DNA of 64,000 nucleotides from Entonaema liquescens (GCA_902805475.1 CADCSX010000010.1:1054001-1118000), one strand, 5' to 3'; shown: positions 48,301 through 61,173, counted from the stretch's first letter. Numbers and translations are program-made. Notes: a model not told the origin generated them from the letters alone.

Positions 48301-50833
48301 TGGATACCTACATAGGGAGTAAGCAGGCCGACGGGCTAGAAATGACGGGCAGTATGCGTGTATGACTCGACCCGCGGACGAGGCCGTATAAGCTCATTCT
48401 CACGCACTAATTGCCACACGATGCGGGCATCAGCAACATTTACCCTCGTTAATTTAACTGCTTGCTTGCATGAGAGATGGCTTCTTATTACTCGTACAGC
48501 AGCGCAACATGCATACATATTCGTACTGGGAATAGCCAACACTGGAATCGGGACTTAAGTTTCTAGTGTAGCTGTCGTACATACATGGCTGCATTTGCGT
48601 TTACACTTATACGGTTATACGGTTATACAGTTACATAGTCTCTTTTCTCTAAAGTACCAGCTGCAAAAGGTCCTGCGTCCATCCTGTATCCTGTGTGTCC
48701 TGTGTCCTCCTGTCAAAATTGGATATACGGGATAGGCCTGTTCCGTACGTTAGACTTCCCCCTTTAGTGCGGTAATGTCCCATTCGCTAGATGTTGCCCT
48801 GACTCATACCCTGGAGACTCTTCCATGGCGCTCCCGTCGAATTATAATCACATGTGTGGCTCTCAACCACCTTTAACGCCACTTTATGAATCAAATCAGA
48901 GCCTCTCCGACGCCACCACCAATTCTTACTAGTGACCCTACGGTCCTGATAGATATGGTGCTTGGCCCTCTTACTGATAGCTTCAATATAAACCCGTAAG
49001 CCGAGGGGTCTTACGACAAGGCCATCTCGTTGGTGCGCGTCTTAGATAAATCAACCTCCCCATTTATAATCCCATTCGAAGCCATATTCGGTTCGCCGGC
49101 TCTTCTCATTGGTCTCGGCTTGTCGCACGAGCGGACGCAAGCAAATGTGCAAACGCAAACAACCTTAACCAGGCCAGTGCAGTCAGTATCAACCCATCAT
49201 ATCAAATCAGCATATCAAATAACTATCTAGCTTGAACGATTACTACCCAAGTTTATCATAAGAGCTTGTGATAGGCTTTGATAACTGAACGTGTCCGTGC
49301 AAACTACAAACATGAGCCATCGAACGCCTCATTACCTAAACTAGGAGGCAAGGGCTTAAGGTATTTCTAAAGCCTTTCGTCAGTTCCTTCGAAAAGTTCA
49401 GCTGATGCGGTAATTTTCCTTCTCGAAGCCTCGAAGCCTCGCGACGCCCAGCTGAAAGCAGGAACAAAAGAGTTACCGAATATTCGGCTTCGGACATTTT
49501 TATTTGCCTTTTCAAGATTTGAGCAAACCAACCACCACAATACAATAGGCTATCACCAACCGGAACTACGTATGCAATACCAACCTTACCCACTTACTTA
49601 CCTACTTCACTCCTCCCACCCTCCTGATTATAGATGATAGGTAAAAAAAAAAAAAACAAGGTGTGATAGATAACATTAGGCTTACTTCTTTTATATTAAA
49701 CTGTCGATGACCACCTACGTAGGTAGTATAATTGTATAATAACTCAGCAACCGGATAACACCCGCGTATGATATATCTTGGTCCATGTAAGTCTCCCGGC
49801 CACCTATAACACCCCCCTTGATATGCGGGACGATATGTAGACCGGGGATATTCGATATGCAAGAAATCCCATGTTGTTCAACCCCATATTCTATCCTCGT
49901 CGTAAGCCTTACGTGCGACATTACGTTGCGACTTCACCTCCACCTTACATAGCACTATCCAACAGCGCCTAGCTAGTTTACGGTAAGAGAGAGACATAAA
50001 GAGCACATTATTATAGGGGGCACGCAAGTATTAGAACGCCGCAAATCCCCAATCGATCTCGAAAGTGATCTCCGATCCCCAAGATGATGGTTTCCAAGGT
50101 TTCTGGGAAATCTGTTAATTTACCCAGCTAAAACCAAACCCCGCGACAAATGGGCGCAGTTCCGCATTTATGACGAAATTGAGGCCTTAAACGGGTAGGT
50201 CTGCGATACTATGTAATCGATGATCTCGACCCCTCTAAATCCTCCTTTATCCCACTTCACTGGAAACTCGTCCTAACCCTTCCAATCTATTCGCGTGATA
50301 TTGATGTCAACTCCGCGGGGGTAACTCATCTAGGAATATCCCCCTTCAAGTTCACAGCTGAAAATGTGATGACCTACACCGAGTCATTCACGTATACCTA
50401 CCCTATCTACCAATACTACCTACTATATAGTGTATACCGGTCCCGACAAGGAAACCAGGGGCAACGATAATGTATATCTAATATACTCTAATAATAATCT
50501 GACCTCAGCTTCAAAGTGGCATTCTTAGACAAGAGGAGGTGACCCTTTTGTGTGCTTACACTATGTACACTATGTATGCAACTGCGGTATGTCTGTATGT
50601 ATGGTATCCATCATTATGTCTGTACGTTACGTATCACAAAGATGACACTCGAGCGGAGCATTCACCGCTTTTTAGACGGTCGCATGTGGAAGATCGAACT
50701 GCCGTATCCAATCAACCGTTTTGTTAGATATTCCCATTCGCTGATCCTCTCCCCCGGGTGCGGATGCGCGAGGCACAGGAGAGGCACATTTTGGTGTTAG
50801 TACCTAGAAGATGTATTATACGTGGGTACGTTT

Positions 50834-50857
50834 GGGTTATGGGTTATGGGTTATGGG
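50834..50857. repeat. Telomere-like GGGTTAT repeats
   Basis: Three exact GGGTTAT units plus a final GGG. The unit is one base longer than the usual fungal telomere repeat TTAGGG, so it is telomere-like, not canonical. Confidence 0.7.
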
Positions 50858-53570
50858 TACTAGATCGGGATGTACCTATCCAGGATGTACGTGCATCATT
50901 TTGTTGTCTTGTAAGAGCGCTTGCTTTTTTTTCTTTCTTCTATGATGTGCGCTAGCGTATTTGGACCCTGAATTAAGATTTCCGCAAAGGGCACCTAAGC
51001 ACGCACAGGACGCAGTAAGCAGCATGCTTCCCAAAGACATCTCTCCACTTTTTTTTATCTTGTCCCCAGGTCCCTGCAAGGGGAGACAAGGGGAGATACG
51101 CTAACCAGACTGACCAGCCTTAGCCACGCTAAACAAGAACCTAATTCCTAATTCCCACTTCGAATTCCACTGGTCCAGAGGCGCCAGCCCCGGAATAAGC
51201 CTCACAAGAGCATCTTCCACTCTGTAGTCCGCACACAATCTCGATCCCGAACATGTCCACCTTCGCCAGCTTTCCCAAAAAGCCCACCAACCCAACGCTC
51301 GTTCTAGACAGGTCAAGCTCCCACTAAAGAGATCGTCCCGCTTAATTATATAGAGATGGGAAGGAGATGGGACGGCGTTAGTCGGTTCTGAAACCATGTT
51401 TTAAGCTGTCACCCAGAGAGACGGTCTCATGGCTAATGGCAACCTATTACACAAGATGCCGCCGAAGTGCCGGCTTAGCAATTTCTGGCCATCATTTTCT
51501 GGCATTGCCATTGCCGTCTCAAATATGTCAGACTTCATCTCCGAGCCGCGGTAACACAGTAGCGAGAGCCACTCTGCTCGCCTCAGCGGATTTGCGTGGG
51601 ATTGGCTCTCCAATGAACTTTGCCATGCGCGCCACGACGCCGGCTCGCTTGAGGGGAAATTATGATCGATCTTCCTGAAGCAACCCCGTTTCGTACGGGC
51701 CATCTGGATCTCCTGGCGATCTATCGGATCAAGTCTTCCCAAGTTGCCTACCTACTTAACACAGACGTCTTATTGCCAGTCTTTTCCGGAAAGAGGACCG
51801 ACGAGTTCTGCTTCAAAGTGGCATTTTGGTCTTAGATCCTATATTATCCCGACTTAAGTCATTATGCCACATGGTCAAGGTAAGTATAAATGTTTCAAAT
51901 CCTTATAACTAGAATGATTAGGGTGAGTATTCTCCAGTTTCATCGGGCATTGAGCAAATATTTGGAATACTGTCTCAATATTTATCGACAGAACTCACAC
52001 ATATTCTTTAGAATATTTCCAGAATTTGTTGGCCTCTAGCTCCGCTATCTGGCTGCGTGTCAGCTTTAACCGAGCCTTACCAGACCCACCCGCGAGCAGT
52101 AGGTGAAGTTGCAACGCATGAAACGGTATCTCCCTGCGCTTGTCCCGCTTAGCCCTGGCTGAGCTAAGACAGTTCGGAACGGGAGCTGACAAGAAGACGC
52201 CAAGGTGATGATTTGTGGCACGTGATAGACTTCATGCCATGAGGAAGCGAGCGAATACTGGAGCGTAAGCTCCGATGATTAGACTTAGACCCCCGGCCTT
52301 CTGCTCCTTCACGGTCCGGATTCCAAGAAGTATTGGGTAGCTCGTTTCTTATGTTCTTCCTAGCCCCCCAAGCTTGCCAGGTAATTCATATTACAGTACT
52401 TCAAATCTTCATCCAATACTATGGTTGAGAATATGACATTAAGTTTTATCCAAGGTTACAAAATAAGACCGTTGGTTCAAATATGATGTGACCCAAATAT
52501 CATATGTTTCATTCGAACTCCATCTATTCATCCTACTCGAGCAAGTCCGCGGAGGAGATTGTTAAAACTTCACTAATAGTTTAGGCGACTATTCGGAATT
52601 GAAAAATCCAAAAGAAACGCCGCACTTCCGATGGAGTCCGTCTGAAATACCGCGACGACAGCCGCAACCTTACGGAGGTTTGTCGCGAAGTACTTAAGGC
52701 TGAAGACGGCAGCTATCGTATTCTGTAGTGATGAAGTATGACAAGCTGAGTTTTAGCGGAAGACGCCGAGTTGGCCACTAAATGCGAACACTAATGGCCA
52801 AACCCCGAAAGCCCTTGTATTGGACAGCGAGCAAACGGCGAACAGCGGACTCTAGCTTCGTAATTAGGTGCCTCTATAGGGTCTAAATGTGGCTTAAGTA
52901 CTATTCTAGGCCATCTAAGCATACTTTAGCCTATAAGTCTTATACGACCTATGCGTAAGCCACACGAATATTAGCCACGATACGGGAATAATTCGGGCTC
53001 TGCTCCAGTTGGCCGAACCACATTCCATCGTAAGAGTGCGCCGGAACGTGCCACCAGTGGATTACATCATGTAATTTTTTTTCCCGACTTTCTCCTTTGC
53101 GAACAGCATCGTCAATTTGACGTTGTGTTACTAAGAGTCACCGCTTGAATCCGTTTGAAATCCCGAAGAGGAGCCAATCGCAAACTGCTCAATTGAACTC
53201 TGTTGCCGTTCAATTTCCTTCTCATCACATCCTCAAATATAATACCCCGCGTACCGGGCCTGGGAACACCAAGGCTATCACGATAGTACACAATATTCTA
53301 TTTTCAGAAGCAATCAGCAATCACATTCAAGTGGATTACCTAACCTATTAGACATACATCTTAAGATATACCACGCTTTTACACAATTCCCCACGACCAC
53401 TTGCATATACCTATAGACGTACAGATCTTGTAATACTAGAATCAAGATACGTTATAGAGCATCAAGACTTGGTACGATACAAAGAATAAAGATCGGAGCA
53501 GTCGAGAAATCGATATAATCCCCGCATCCGCATCCGCATCCGCATATACATACATAATAATACCGCAGTC

Positions 53571-54272
53571 ATGAAGATTATCTCGAAAGAAGAGGAAAAA
53601 GCCCACTACAGCCAAGTGCTTAGGGGCGGTCTCATCGGTGGCTCCCTCGGCCTCGGCGCCGGGTTATTGGGCGTCATGATCGCATCGCGCCGGTACCCAG
53701 CCTTCCGATCCCTCACTCTCCCCTTCCGTTCCTTCCTCGTCACATCGACGGGTACCTTCGGGGCCATCGTCAACGCGGAGCGGTACTCGAACGCCTTCCA
53801 CAAGGCCAACAACCCGATGAACTTCTACGTGGACGAGGCGCAGCGCACGCAGGAGCTCATCCGCCAGCAGGAGTCGAGCTGGGAGCGCTTCACGACCTGG
53901 GGGCGGGAGAACCGGTACTCGATCGTGTTTGCGTCGTGGGTCGCCGCCATGGGCGTCGCCCTCGGCATCGTCGGCCGCAACAAGTACCTCACCACCTCCC
54001 AGAAGCTCGTCCAGGCCCGTGTCTACGCCCAGGGCCTGACGCTCGCCGTGCTCATCGCCTCCGCCGTCTTCGAGACCGCCGACGCGCGCTCCGGCACCGG
54101 CCGCTGGGAGACCATCAAGGTCCTCGACCCCAACGACCCCGAGCACAAGACCCTCATCGAGAAGCGCATCCACAAGGAGGAGTACGAGGGCCAGGACTTG
54201 TGGAAGGATATGGTCGCTGCCGAGGAGCGCAGGCTCGCTGCCCAGAAGACGCAGAAGGAAAACTCCCAATAA
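53571..54272 (+). CDS. RCF2: Respiratory supercomplex factor 2, HIG1-domain protein
   Basis: A single exon of 233 aa, close to the family length. Hydrophobic segments lie near residues 18-37 (LRGGLIGGSLGLGAGLLGVM), 48-66, 120-138 (IVFASWVAAMGVALGIVG) and 150-168. The second half is a HIG1 domain, with the stretch RNKYLTTSQKLVQARVYAQG. The protein sits in the inner mitochondrial membrane and helps join complexes III and IV. The N-terminus MKIISKEEEKAHYSQVLRGG and the central NAERYSNAFHKANNPM are family-typical. The coding region is clearly more GC-rich than its flanks. Just upstream is a CATCCG hexamer repeat (53525-53542), probably in the 5' leader. Confidence 0.9.
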   Translation: MKIISKEEEKAHYSQVLRGGLIGGSLGLGAGLLGVMIASRRYPAFRSLTLPFRSFLVTSTGTFGAIVNAERYSNAFHKANNPMNFYVDEAQRTQELIRQQESSWERFTTWGRENRYSIVFASWVAAMGVALGIVGRNKYLTTSQKLVQARVYAQGLTLAVLIASAVFETADARSGTGRWETIKVLDPNDPEHKTLIEKRIHKEEYEGQDLWKDMVAAEERRLAAQKTQKENSQ

Positions 54273-55342
54273 GCATGCATGCAATATATGCTGGATGCTA
54301 GGAAAGAAGAAATTACGACGATGAAACCTGGCTTGGCTTGGTGTTGCTGGGAGCAGGCTGCTATGCTAGGCTAGATGAAGAAAGCAGTCTGATCCCTCGC
54401 GTGTGTGGTGGTTAGGTATTTTTGCGTCCCCGGATTCACCTGCATATTTTCCTTTTTCATCAATCATTGTTCCGGAGTTTCGGCCGTGTGCGCTTGGGGT
54501 TGGATCAGGTTTAGGTGAATAGTCACCCTCATCTTCTTTTCCGTTGCCTCATCTCTTTGCTCCTCTTCGTGTACAAATACGGAAAAAAGCAAATAAGCGA
54601 GCAAGCGTAGACAGCTATGTGGTTTTCTTCTACGTTGCGATGGAGGGAGTGGAGGAAAGGGAATGAACCAAAAAAAGGGGGGGGGGAGGGGGAGAGGCCA
54701 TGGATATCCTTTTTGTCTGGCAATTTTTGCGGATGAGGACCGAGGCGATATGATTGATAGAACGATGATGCATCATGCTTTAATATTACAACATAGACTA
54801 TATTATTACTAGGTACTGGACTTTATATGCCATCCCGTGACCTGACCCGACTGTATAAGATACCAATCCGGCTTCCTCCCCTTCTCACCCTCCCCCATTC
54901 CCTCCTTTTTACGTATCCTGGCGCCCCAAAAGACCCCAAGATCCCGTAACGACTCGCTCAAAGCAATACCACCCCAGCTGAACCCAATTCAAAATGCTGC
55001 CTGATAGCTACATTCGCGTGGAAAGCCCCCCCGGTCTATCTATTCGCGACACGACTGGGAACGACCAAAGGAGACCCCGAATCCCCAGGGGGTTTCTTGT
55101 GGCCGGACCCCTGCGCAGACATGGATGGTACTTGATGAAATAAAGGCCCAAATTGGCCCATCTTAGACAAAGAACAAACGCTATCAGAATGATATGTGAT
55201 GTAGTCCAAAGTCCACGCTAGATTAGGTTGGTAAATAAACCACCGTGGCCGCATAAATCTGACCTTCGGCTTCAGCGCCCCTTGGATACCGACCGCCTTA
55301 ACTGTAGTGTCCGAAACTTGTAACGATAAGCTTGAGTTGAGC
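54273..55342. other. Intergenic region between convergent RCF2 and kelch genes
   Basis: It holds the 3' flanks of both genes. A G9 run lies near 54679-54687. A 105-codon minus-strand frame at 55036-55353 follows the kelch stop and lacks domain features; it is likely 3' untranslated sequence. Confidence 0.45.
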
Positions 55343-56908
55343 TTAGACTTCAATAGTGAAGTGGCTGATTTGCGAGTAATACGCGTGGACAGCTAACTCT
55401 AGGATCCAGACGTCGCTAAAGACTTCACCGCCGTCGAAGCCACCGATTACGACGAGCCGACTGTCGTGTAGTACGGTGCCATGGTACCCGCGACCACTAG
55501 GAGGGAGGCCATATACCCTCCGCTTGTCCCAAGTCATGGTGACCAGGTTGAGCAGCAAGACGTCGTTAGAATACTCGTTGCCATCGTGGCCCCCAACTAT
55601 GAATAGATACGAACCCACGAGCGTCGAAGTGTGCGACAGCCGCCGGAACGTCACAGGGATGTTCACCGCCTTCCAGGCATGCGTGTCTACGTCGTATACC
55701 CATACGTCATTAAAGCACTCGCCGCCGTCCGACCCTCCATAGATGATCAGCTTGCTGCCTACCATGTTCGCTGTATGGTAACCCCGCGCCTTAGGCCGGG
55801 TAGTGTCTTTAACCGCACCTCCATTCGAGCTGCTCGACGACGGCCCTGATACTAGTTTCCAGCTCATCTTATGCACATCTGTGACATCGAGTCGCCATAT
55901 ATCGTTGAGGGCGCGTATTCCATCCCCGCCACCAAACATATAGATACCATTTTTGTACAGGCAGGCTGTATGCGCTCGTCGCGCACTTGGCGTTCGGTCC
56001 CCTATTATCCGCGGTCGGTGCCAACGGAAGTTAACCGTGTCCAACACGTACACGTCATTATAATAAGCCGGGCCATCTCCGCCTCCAAATACCACCAGTT
56101 TCTTGCCGACAGCTGTGCACGTCATCGCCCGCAACGGGACAGGTATATCACCCGTCACGTGCGGGCTACTCCAGTGGAACGAGTCCGCATCCAGGACATA
56201 TAACTCGTTGAAACAGGCACGCGAATCGCAGCCTCCAAACACGAACACGTTACTCCCGACCAGAGTCGTCGTGTGCGCGCGGAGTGGAGTATGGGGAGCC
56301 CCGGATACTGGCGCTCGCGACCAGTACATTCCCGATGAAGGTGCAGCAGGTACATCGGGTGCGGTCTTGGGGTCCTGTAGAGGCGGAAAGGGGACATGCG
56401 GGCCACGCGGCCGTGGGGCGGACGACGCCTTGCGAGATCCACCGGAGGCTCTTGATTCCGAGTTGGTAGTCGTGCTTCGGCCGGCGATGGCCGATGTCGA
56501 GCGCATAGCTGTTGGCCGCCGCCCATCATCTAGGCTAGAGGATCCGACCTGCGGATCCGAGGGTACGGGGTGGTGTAATCTCCGTGACGCCGAAGTGTAA
56601 GAGTAGGGATGGGTGTCGGAGCAGACTGTGGTGGTGGTGGCGCAAAGGCAGATTTAGAGGAGACGGATTGTGAACGTGATCGCATTGAGGGCTCTGATGC
56701 CTTGCGTTTGCTCGCGGAACTTCCCTGGCTCCTAGATGAGAGATGGCCTGGCGTGTGGCTTCGGGTTGGGGAACAGCTCGATCTTGGGCCTCATTTCCAC
56801 TATCACCGTCAGCGGAAGAGGGGCAATCTTTTGGGATCGAACGGTCCTCGACTTGGTGCTTGAGGGCGATCGTGGGTTATCGGCCATAGTTTCGTTAGCG
56901 GAGGGCAT
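55343..56908 (-). CDS. Kelch beta-propeller protein, with a one-base frame break
   Basis: The part from 56506 to 55343 (387 aa) is secure: a Ser/Pro-rich lead, then six kelch blades with the GG signature (GSNVFVFGGCDSRACFNELY, GKKLVVFGGGDGPAYYNDVY, KNGIYMFGGGDGIRALNDIW, GSKLIIYGGSDGGECFNDVW, GSYLFIVGGHDGNEYSNDVL, DSRLVVIGGFDGGEVFSDVW). Upstream, protein-like Ser/Pro-rich sequence (KRKASEPSMRSRSQS, then APTPIPTLTLRRHGDYTT) is in another frame and must switch by one base near 56567-56570. A possible start is the ATG at 56908, with a weak candidate intron at 56725-56806; with one inserted base this model gives 494 aa. Kelch propellers bind proteins or actin; no BTB or F-box is seen, so the role is open. 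Confidence 0.8.
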
Positions 56909-58863
56909 TGTACTCGAATAACATGGCCTATGTTGCCGCGTCCGAAGCTAGGATCTCTAAATGGTGAAGTGATAAAAATACGTCACACGGTCAATTGCCC
57001 AACCTATCCACCTAGCCTAGTCTCTCGGTAGTCAGTGGGCGAGTCGCGCAAGGGCATGGGAGAAACGTGAGAGTAAAGATTCAGGGCATGGGGGTTTAAG
57101 ACTACAGGGTAGAGAGAGAATAACAATTAGAAACAGTTTCCGTAAGGGTAGTTTCAAAGAAGGACGTATTTGACCCTGAGCAAGGGTTGAAACAGTTTGA
57201 AAGCTATTCCAAAAGGCCAAAATAGATGATGCCAGTATTTCTCCCGTATGAAATCTGGAGCACAGAATGATGACAGATTAAAAAAAAAACCCCGTTCTAA
57301 TACAAAATGGTCAAGGTCGAAATGTTGACAGGCCACGCGGGCATCCCCTTGCTTTCTTCAAGCCCCTGCATGAAATTGGGCACTTTTCTAGAAAGAGAAG
57401 ATGAAGCAAGGAAAAAGTGGTTTGAACGAGTCGGAAACTTTTCGAGCGAATGGATAACAACTCCAGCCAATCCCGCGTCTTCCCCGCCTTGGCCGGGGGC
57501 TTTATACGTACCTGCACCTACTGCAACGGGGTGATAACGATAAACGGCATCTGTCATCCATCCCGCGTAGGTAGGTGTAATAAAAGTAAAGTATCTAATA
57601 CTTACATATATAGGTAAGGTAGGTTAGGTTAGGTCAATAGGTAGGTATGTATTATAGGTATAAATATGAACTACCTACAACTGCCAATAATAGCATGCCA
57701 CCGAGCTAATAAAGTCAATTTATATGGAAGCTGCATCTGACCCTGCATAATACATACAATTATTGGGTGCTGCACCTAACAACAACCCATATTAATGATA
57801 CCTGAAGGAGAGCTAAACCTTATTACCCTTCCAGCTGTCCGAAATAAATAATGCACTAAAAGATGTCTAGATATCTTAGACCTACCTAGGTAGTATTGGA
57901 CTTGACAAATTGTGCCTATGTTTCTATCAACATGTATAAAGTAAAGTAAACTATCGAAAAGTAATAACTAACCACGACAAAGCTAATACTTACTCAGATC
58001 TGGATTTATATTTTGAGTTAATCATATATGGGTGTAATACACGAAGAGAGGCTCATATCAGATAGTTACCCCTTCCCCGCCGCATGACTGCAGTGTATCA
58101 TTCACCAACCTTTACGCATAAACACACAAGACTGGTGCGGGAGATGGCCAACGCAGCACATCGTGTTCGTGTCATCTGACCTTCTAGAATATCTTCGCAT
58201 GGAATGATATATGGCTTATGTACATTCGTGTGAAAATAGAATAGAAACCTTGGCATGGATAATAGGAGTTACAAACGTATTAACCAAGTTACGATGGCGA
58301 GTCTCTCCAATTGATTGATCTTAATGGTCACTACATTGTACACTAATGAGATGAACCTTATAACTGCTCTGATTACCTTATAGCCACTCTAGCACTGTTA
58401 ATATAATCAGATATGTATCTATTCTTATGAAGAGTAGTGTAAAGAGAAACAACTAGTGGATAATAAGCGACGGAAAAAAGATTTATAGTCTTTAAGCAGT
58501 AATAAGTGAAATATAATTACCTACCTGTAGGTATCTATACTATTGTAACTAGAATATTAGAGGTTATGAAGTCACAATTGCTTCCAATGATTTACTTTTT
58601 ATTTAAGAAGCTACCTAGGTTAGTTGTGCAGAGGTACAAGTCTTCGCAGATCTAAAAGCTACCTAAACTTTTAAGCATGCCTCTAATGGCGGGGCAGTTG
58701 CCAATCAGGGCGCGGGGCTCTCTCTTATGCGGTACATTTTAGTATATCCATGCACTTACCTGATAACTTTAGTACAAAAATAAAAGAAAAAAAGGTACAG
58801 CTTCGAAAATTCGTCAAGCCAAAAACTTACAACATTTTTATTATTTAGGTGCAAATCTTCAAA
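56909..58863. other. AT-rich intergenic region between the kelch gene and DUS3
   Basis: No gene is seen; the 86-codon frames at 57297-57557 have no features. TAGGT/GTTAGG strings cluster at 57610-57655, and ACCTAGGT palindromes occur at 57884-57891 and 58613-58620. A TTATTTAG just before the DUS3 start could be the acceptor of a 5' leader intron. Confidence 0.45.
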
Positions 58864-61173
58864 ATGGCGGATGAACACCTTGTTGAGGATAAAAAGCCTA
58901 GCGTGGTCTCAGGTAACTTAGGCGAGTCTCTAAAACACGATGTCAATGGCGGTGCACATACCGCTGAGACTGACGGACCTGCGTCTAAGAGACAAAAGCT
59001 CGATCATGAAGAGACAAAACGGGAAGACCAGCAGATTCAACCAAAGGACAGAACCCGAGGTGTTGCCCCTGTGAAAGCCGAGTATGTCTGAAGTCCTTCC
59101 GCATCCTGAGTTAGAGCTAACAAAATTTTCTAGATATCTTATCTCTGATGAGGTTCAAGCTAAAGTTGTGGACGATGATGCAGCAGAAGCTGGCATTGCT
59201 ACAAATGACTCCGTCAATGGCAAGCCTGACTCTCGGGACGGCAAGGGCAAGAAAGGAAAGAATAGGAAAAAGCAAAACGGCCAAAATCAGAACCGTAATT
59301 TCGGCAACCACGAAGATGCGTTCCGTCTATGCAACAGCGTTACCTACTCCGACGAATTCTCGCCTAAACCATGTAAATTTGGTGAGAGGTGCAACTTATG
59401 TCATGATCTACGGAAGTATCTCAAGGAAGGTCGGCGTGAGGACCTCGATACTCTTGGTGGCAAATGCCCTGTCTTCGAGAAGTACGGTAGATGTACTGCC
59501 GGATGGAAGTGCCGCTTCGTGAAGAGCCATTCTAAGGAAGTCGACCGAGAAGATGGACGAAAAGAGCTCATACTTCTTCGTAACGCCGATACTATGGAAA
59601 CCGACGAAGATCCTGACCAAAGGCCTGGTGTTGTCAACGTCGTATCTACAGATTCCAAGTGGGATCTAGCCAGAAGAAAGGTCAAGTTTGAGAAGTCAGA
59701 GCCGTATATAAAATGGCTGGAAAAGGACACTGAGCTTATGAGGCAAGTCCATAACCAAGCCAAAAAGCAAGATGGTGATGGTGCCACTATTGATATCAGG
59801 GAAGAGCTCAGGGCTCAGTTCGTGGATCCACCCCTGAAGCCATCAGAGAAGAGAAGGGTTTACTTTGGGAAGGAGACTCCGGTTCTGGCTCCTTTAACTA
59901 CGCAGGGTAATCTACCTTTCAGACGACTATGCGTCGAATTAGGAGCTCAAATTACATACTCGGAAATGGCCATGGGAATGCCTCTCGTACAAGGACAGAA
60001 GGGCGAATGGGCACTTATGAAGGCTCACGAGTCCGAGACTGTACCCCACGATATACACCCGAACCGGGTACGGTTGTGAAGGACTACGACAATACGAAGG
60101 ACCTCAAATTCGGCGCCCAGATCTCGGGTAATCAGCCTTGGGTAGTGATGAAGGCAACTGAGGCCTTGACCCGATTTCTCCCTCATCTTCGAGTAGTAGA
60201 TTTGAACTGCGGCTGCCCTATTGATATGGTATATGAGTCAGGTGCCGGCTCTGGACTTCTTGACACGCCTAGCAAGCTGGAAAAGATGGTCCGAGGTATG
60301 AGTGTCGTCTCTGGAGAAGTGCCCATTACGGCGAAGCTACGAACAGGCGTGCGGGATGGAAAACCAACGGCGGATAGGCTAGTCGAAAGGCTTGCCTTTG
60401 GTGGTCCGGACACGCGGGACAGACTCGGAGCACCCGGATGCGCGGCCATCACCTTGCACGGACGAAGCAGACAGCAGCGATATACAAAAAGTGCTAACTG
60501 GTCTTATATCGCTGAATGTACTAGCCTGATTAAGTCATACAAGGTCAAGAAAGATGAGATAACGGATACGGCCAAGGAAGCGGACGAGAGCACCCAGGCA
60601 AACACGACCGGCGGCAAAGTTTACTTCATCGGCAACGGGGACTGCTATTCACATGTGGACTACTTCGATCATATCGACAAGGCCAAAGTTGATACTGTTA
60701 TGATTGCACGAGGTGCCATGGTCAAACCGTGGTTATTTGAGGAGATCGAGAAAGGTCAATATCTGGACAAGTCTGCATCTGAGCGACTGGGCTACATAGA
60801 GAAGTACGTTCGTTACGGACTGGAAGCTTGGGGATCTGATGAGCTAGGCCTGGGCTTCACTAGACGATTCCTGTTGGAGTGGCTGAGCTTCACGCATCGA
60901 TACGTACCTATTGGTGTATTAGAGCATCTTCCTCCTAGTCTCAACGATAGGCCTCCACGATACCAGGGGCGGAATGAACTTGAAACTCTTTTGGCAAGTG
61001 ATAATTACAAGGACTGGATTAAAATCAGGTATGTTTCGGTTTTCTGTCATTTACTATACTGGCTATGGACTAACGTATAACGCAGCGAGATGTTCCTAGG
61101 CCCTGCTCACCCGGGTTTCAAATTCCAGCCTAAGCATAAGTCTAACAACTATGAGATTGAAGCAGAAGGTTGA
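58864..61173 (+). CDS. DUS3: tRNA-dihydrouridine(47) synthase, with a one-base frame break
   Basis: Exons 58864-59081, 59134-61028 and 61086-61173. It reduces uridine 47 of tRNA variable loops using FMN and NAD(P)H. A lysine-rich N-terminus is followed by two CCCH zinc fingers (CKFGERCNLCHD; CPVFEKYGRCTAGWKCRF). The FMN-binding barrel starts VLAPLTTQGNLPFRRLCVEL and includes the catalytic cysteine motif DLNCGCPIDMVYESGAGSGL, PITAKLRTGV, ITLHGRSRQQRYTKSANW and VDTVMIARGAMVKPWLFEEI. The reading frame shifts between ALMKAHESETVP and YTPEPGTVVKDYD. The total coding length is one base short; an extra base at the CCCC of 60044-60047 restores 733 aa. The lesion sits mid-domain in an otherwise intact gene, so an assembly error is likely. 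Intron 1 has a GCTAAC branch point. Confidence 0.9.

Larger units (their letters stand above)
44750..53570. other. Gene-poor spacer, 8.8 kb, rich in simple repeats
   Basis: No gene is confidently recognised. The first 1.4 kb are GA-rich on the plus strand and may be the long 5' leader and promoter of SFP1. Arrays listed separately include TATG, AGTTTAGACC, TGAATGCGTA and GGGTTAT. A (TTTTA/G)n pentamer tract lies at about 47790-47840 and an ACCTACGTAGGT palindrome at 49713-49724. Three minus-strand frames between 51101 and 52192 (98, 113 and 65 codons) could be fragments of an unrecognised gene, but I found no splice model that joins them. Confidence 0.45.

Noticed and set aside
55036..55353. 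105-codon minus-strand frame after the kelch stop
   Set aside because: The kelch protein ends naturally at 55343 with a family-like C-terminus, so this is probably 3' untranslated sequence.
58864..61173. DUS3 as two separate genes or a pseudogene
   Set aside because: The two frames meet inside one conserved domain, the rest of both halves is intact, and a single base restores the full protein.
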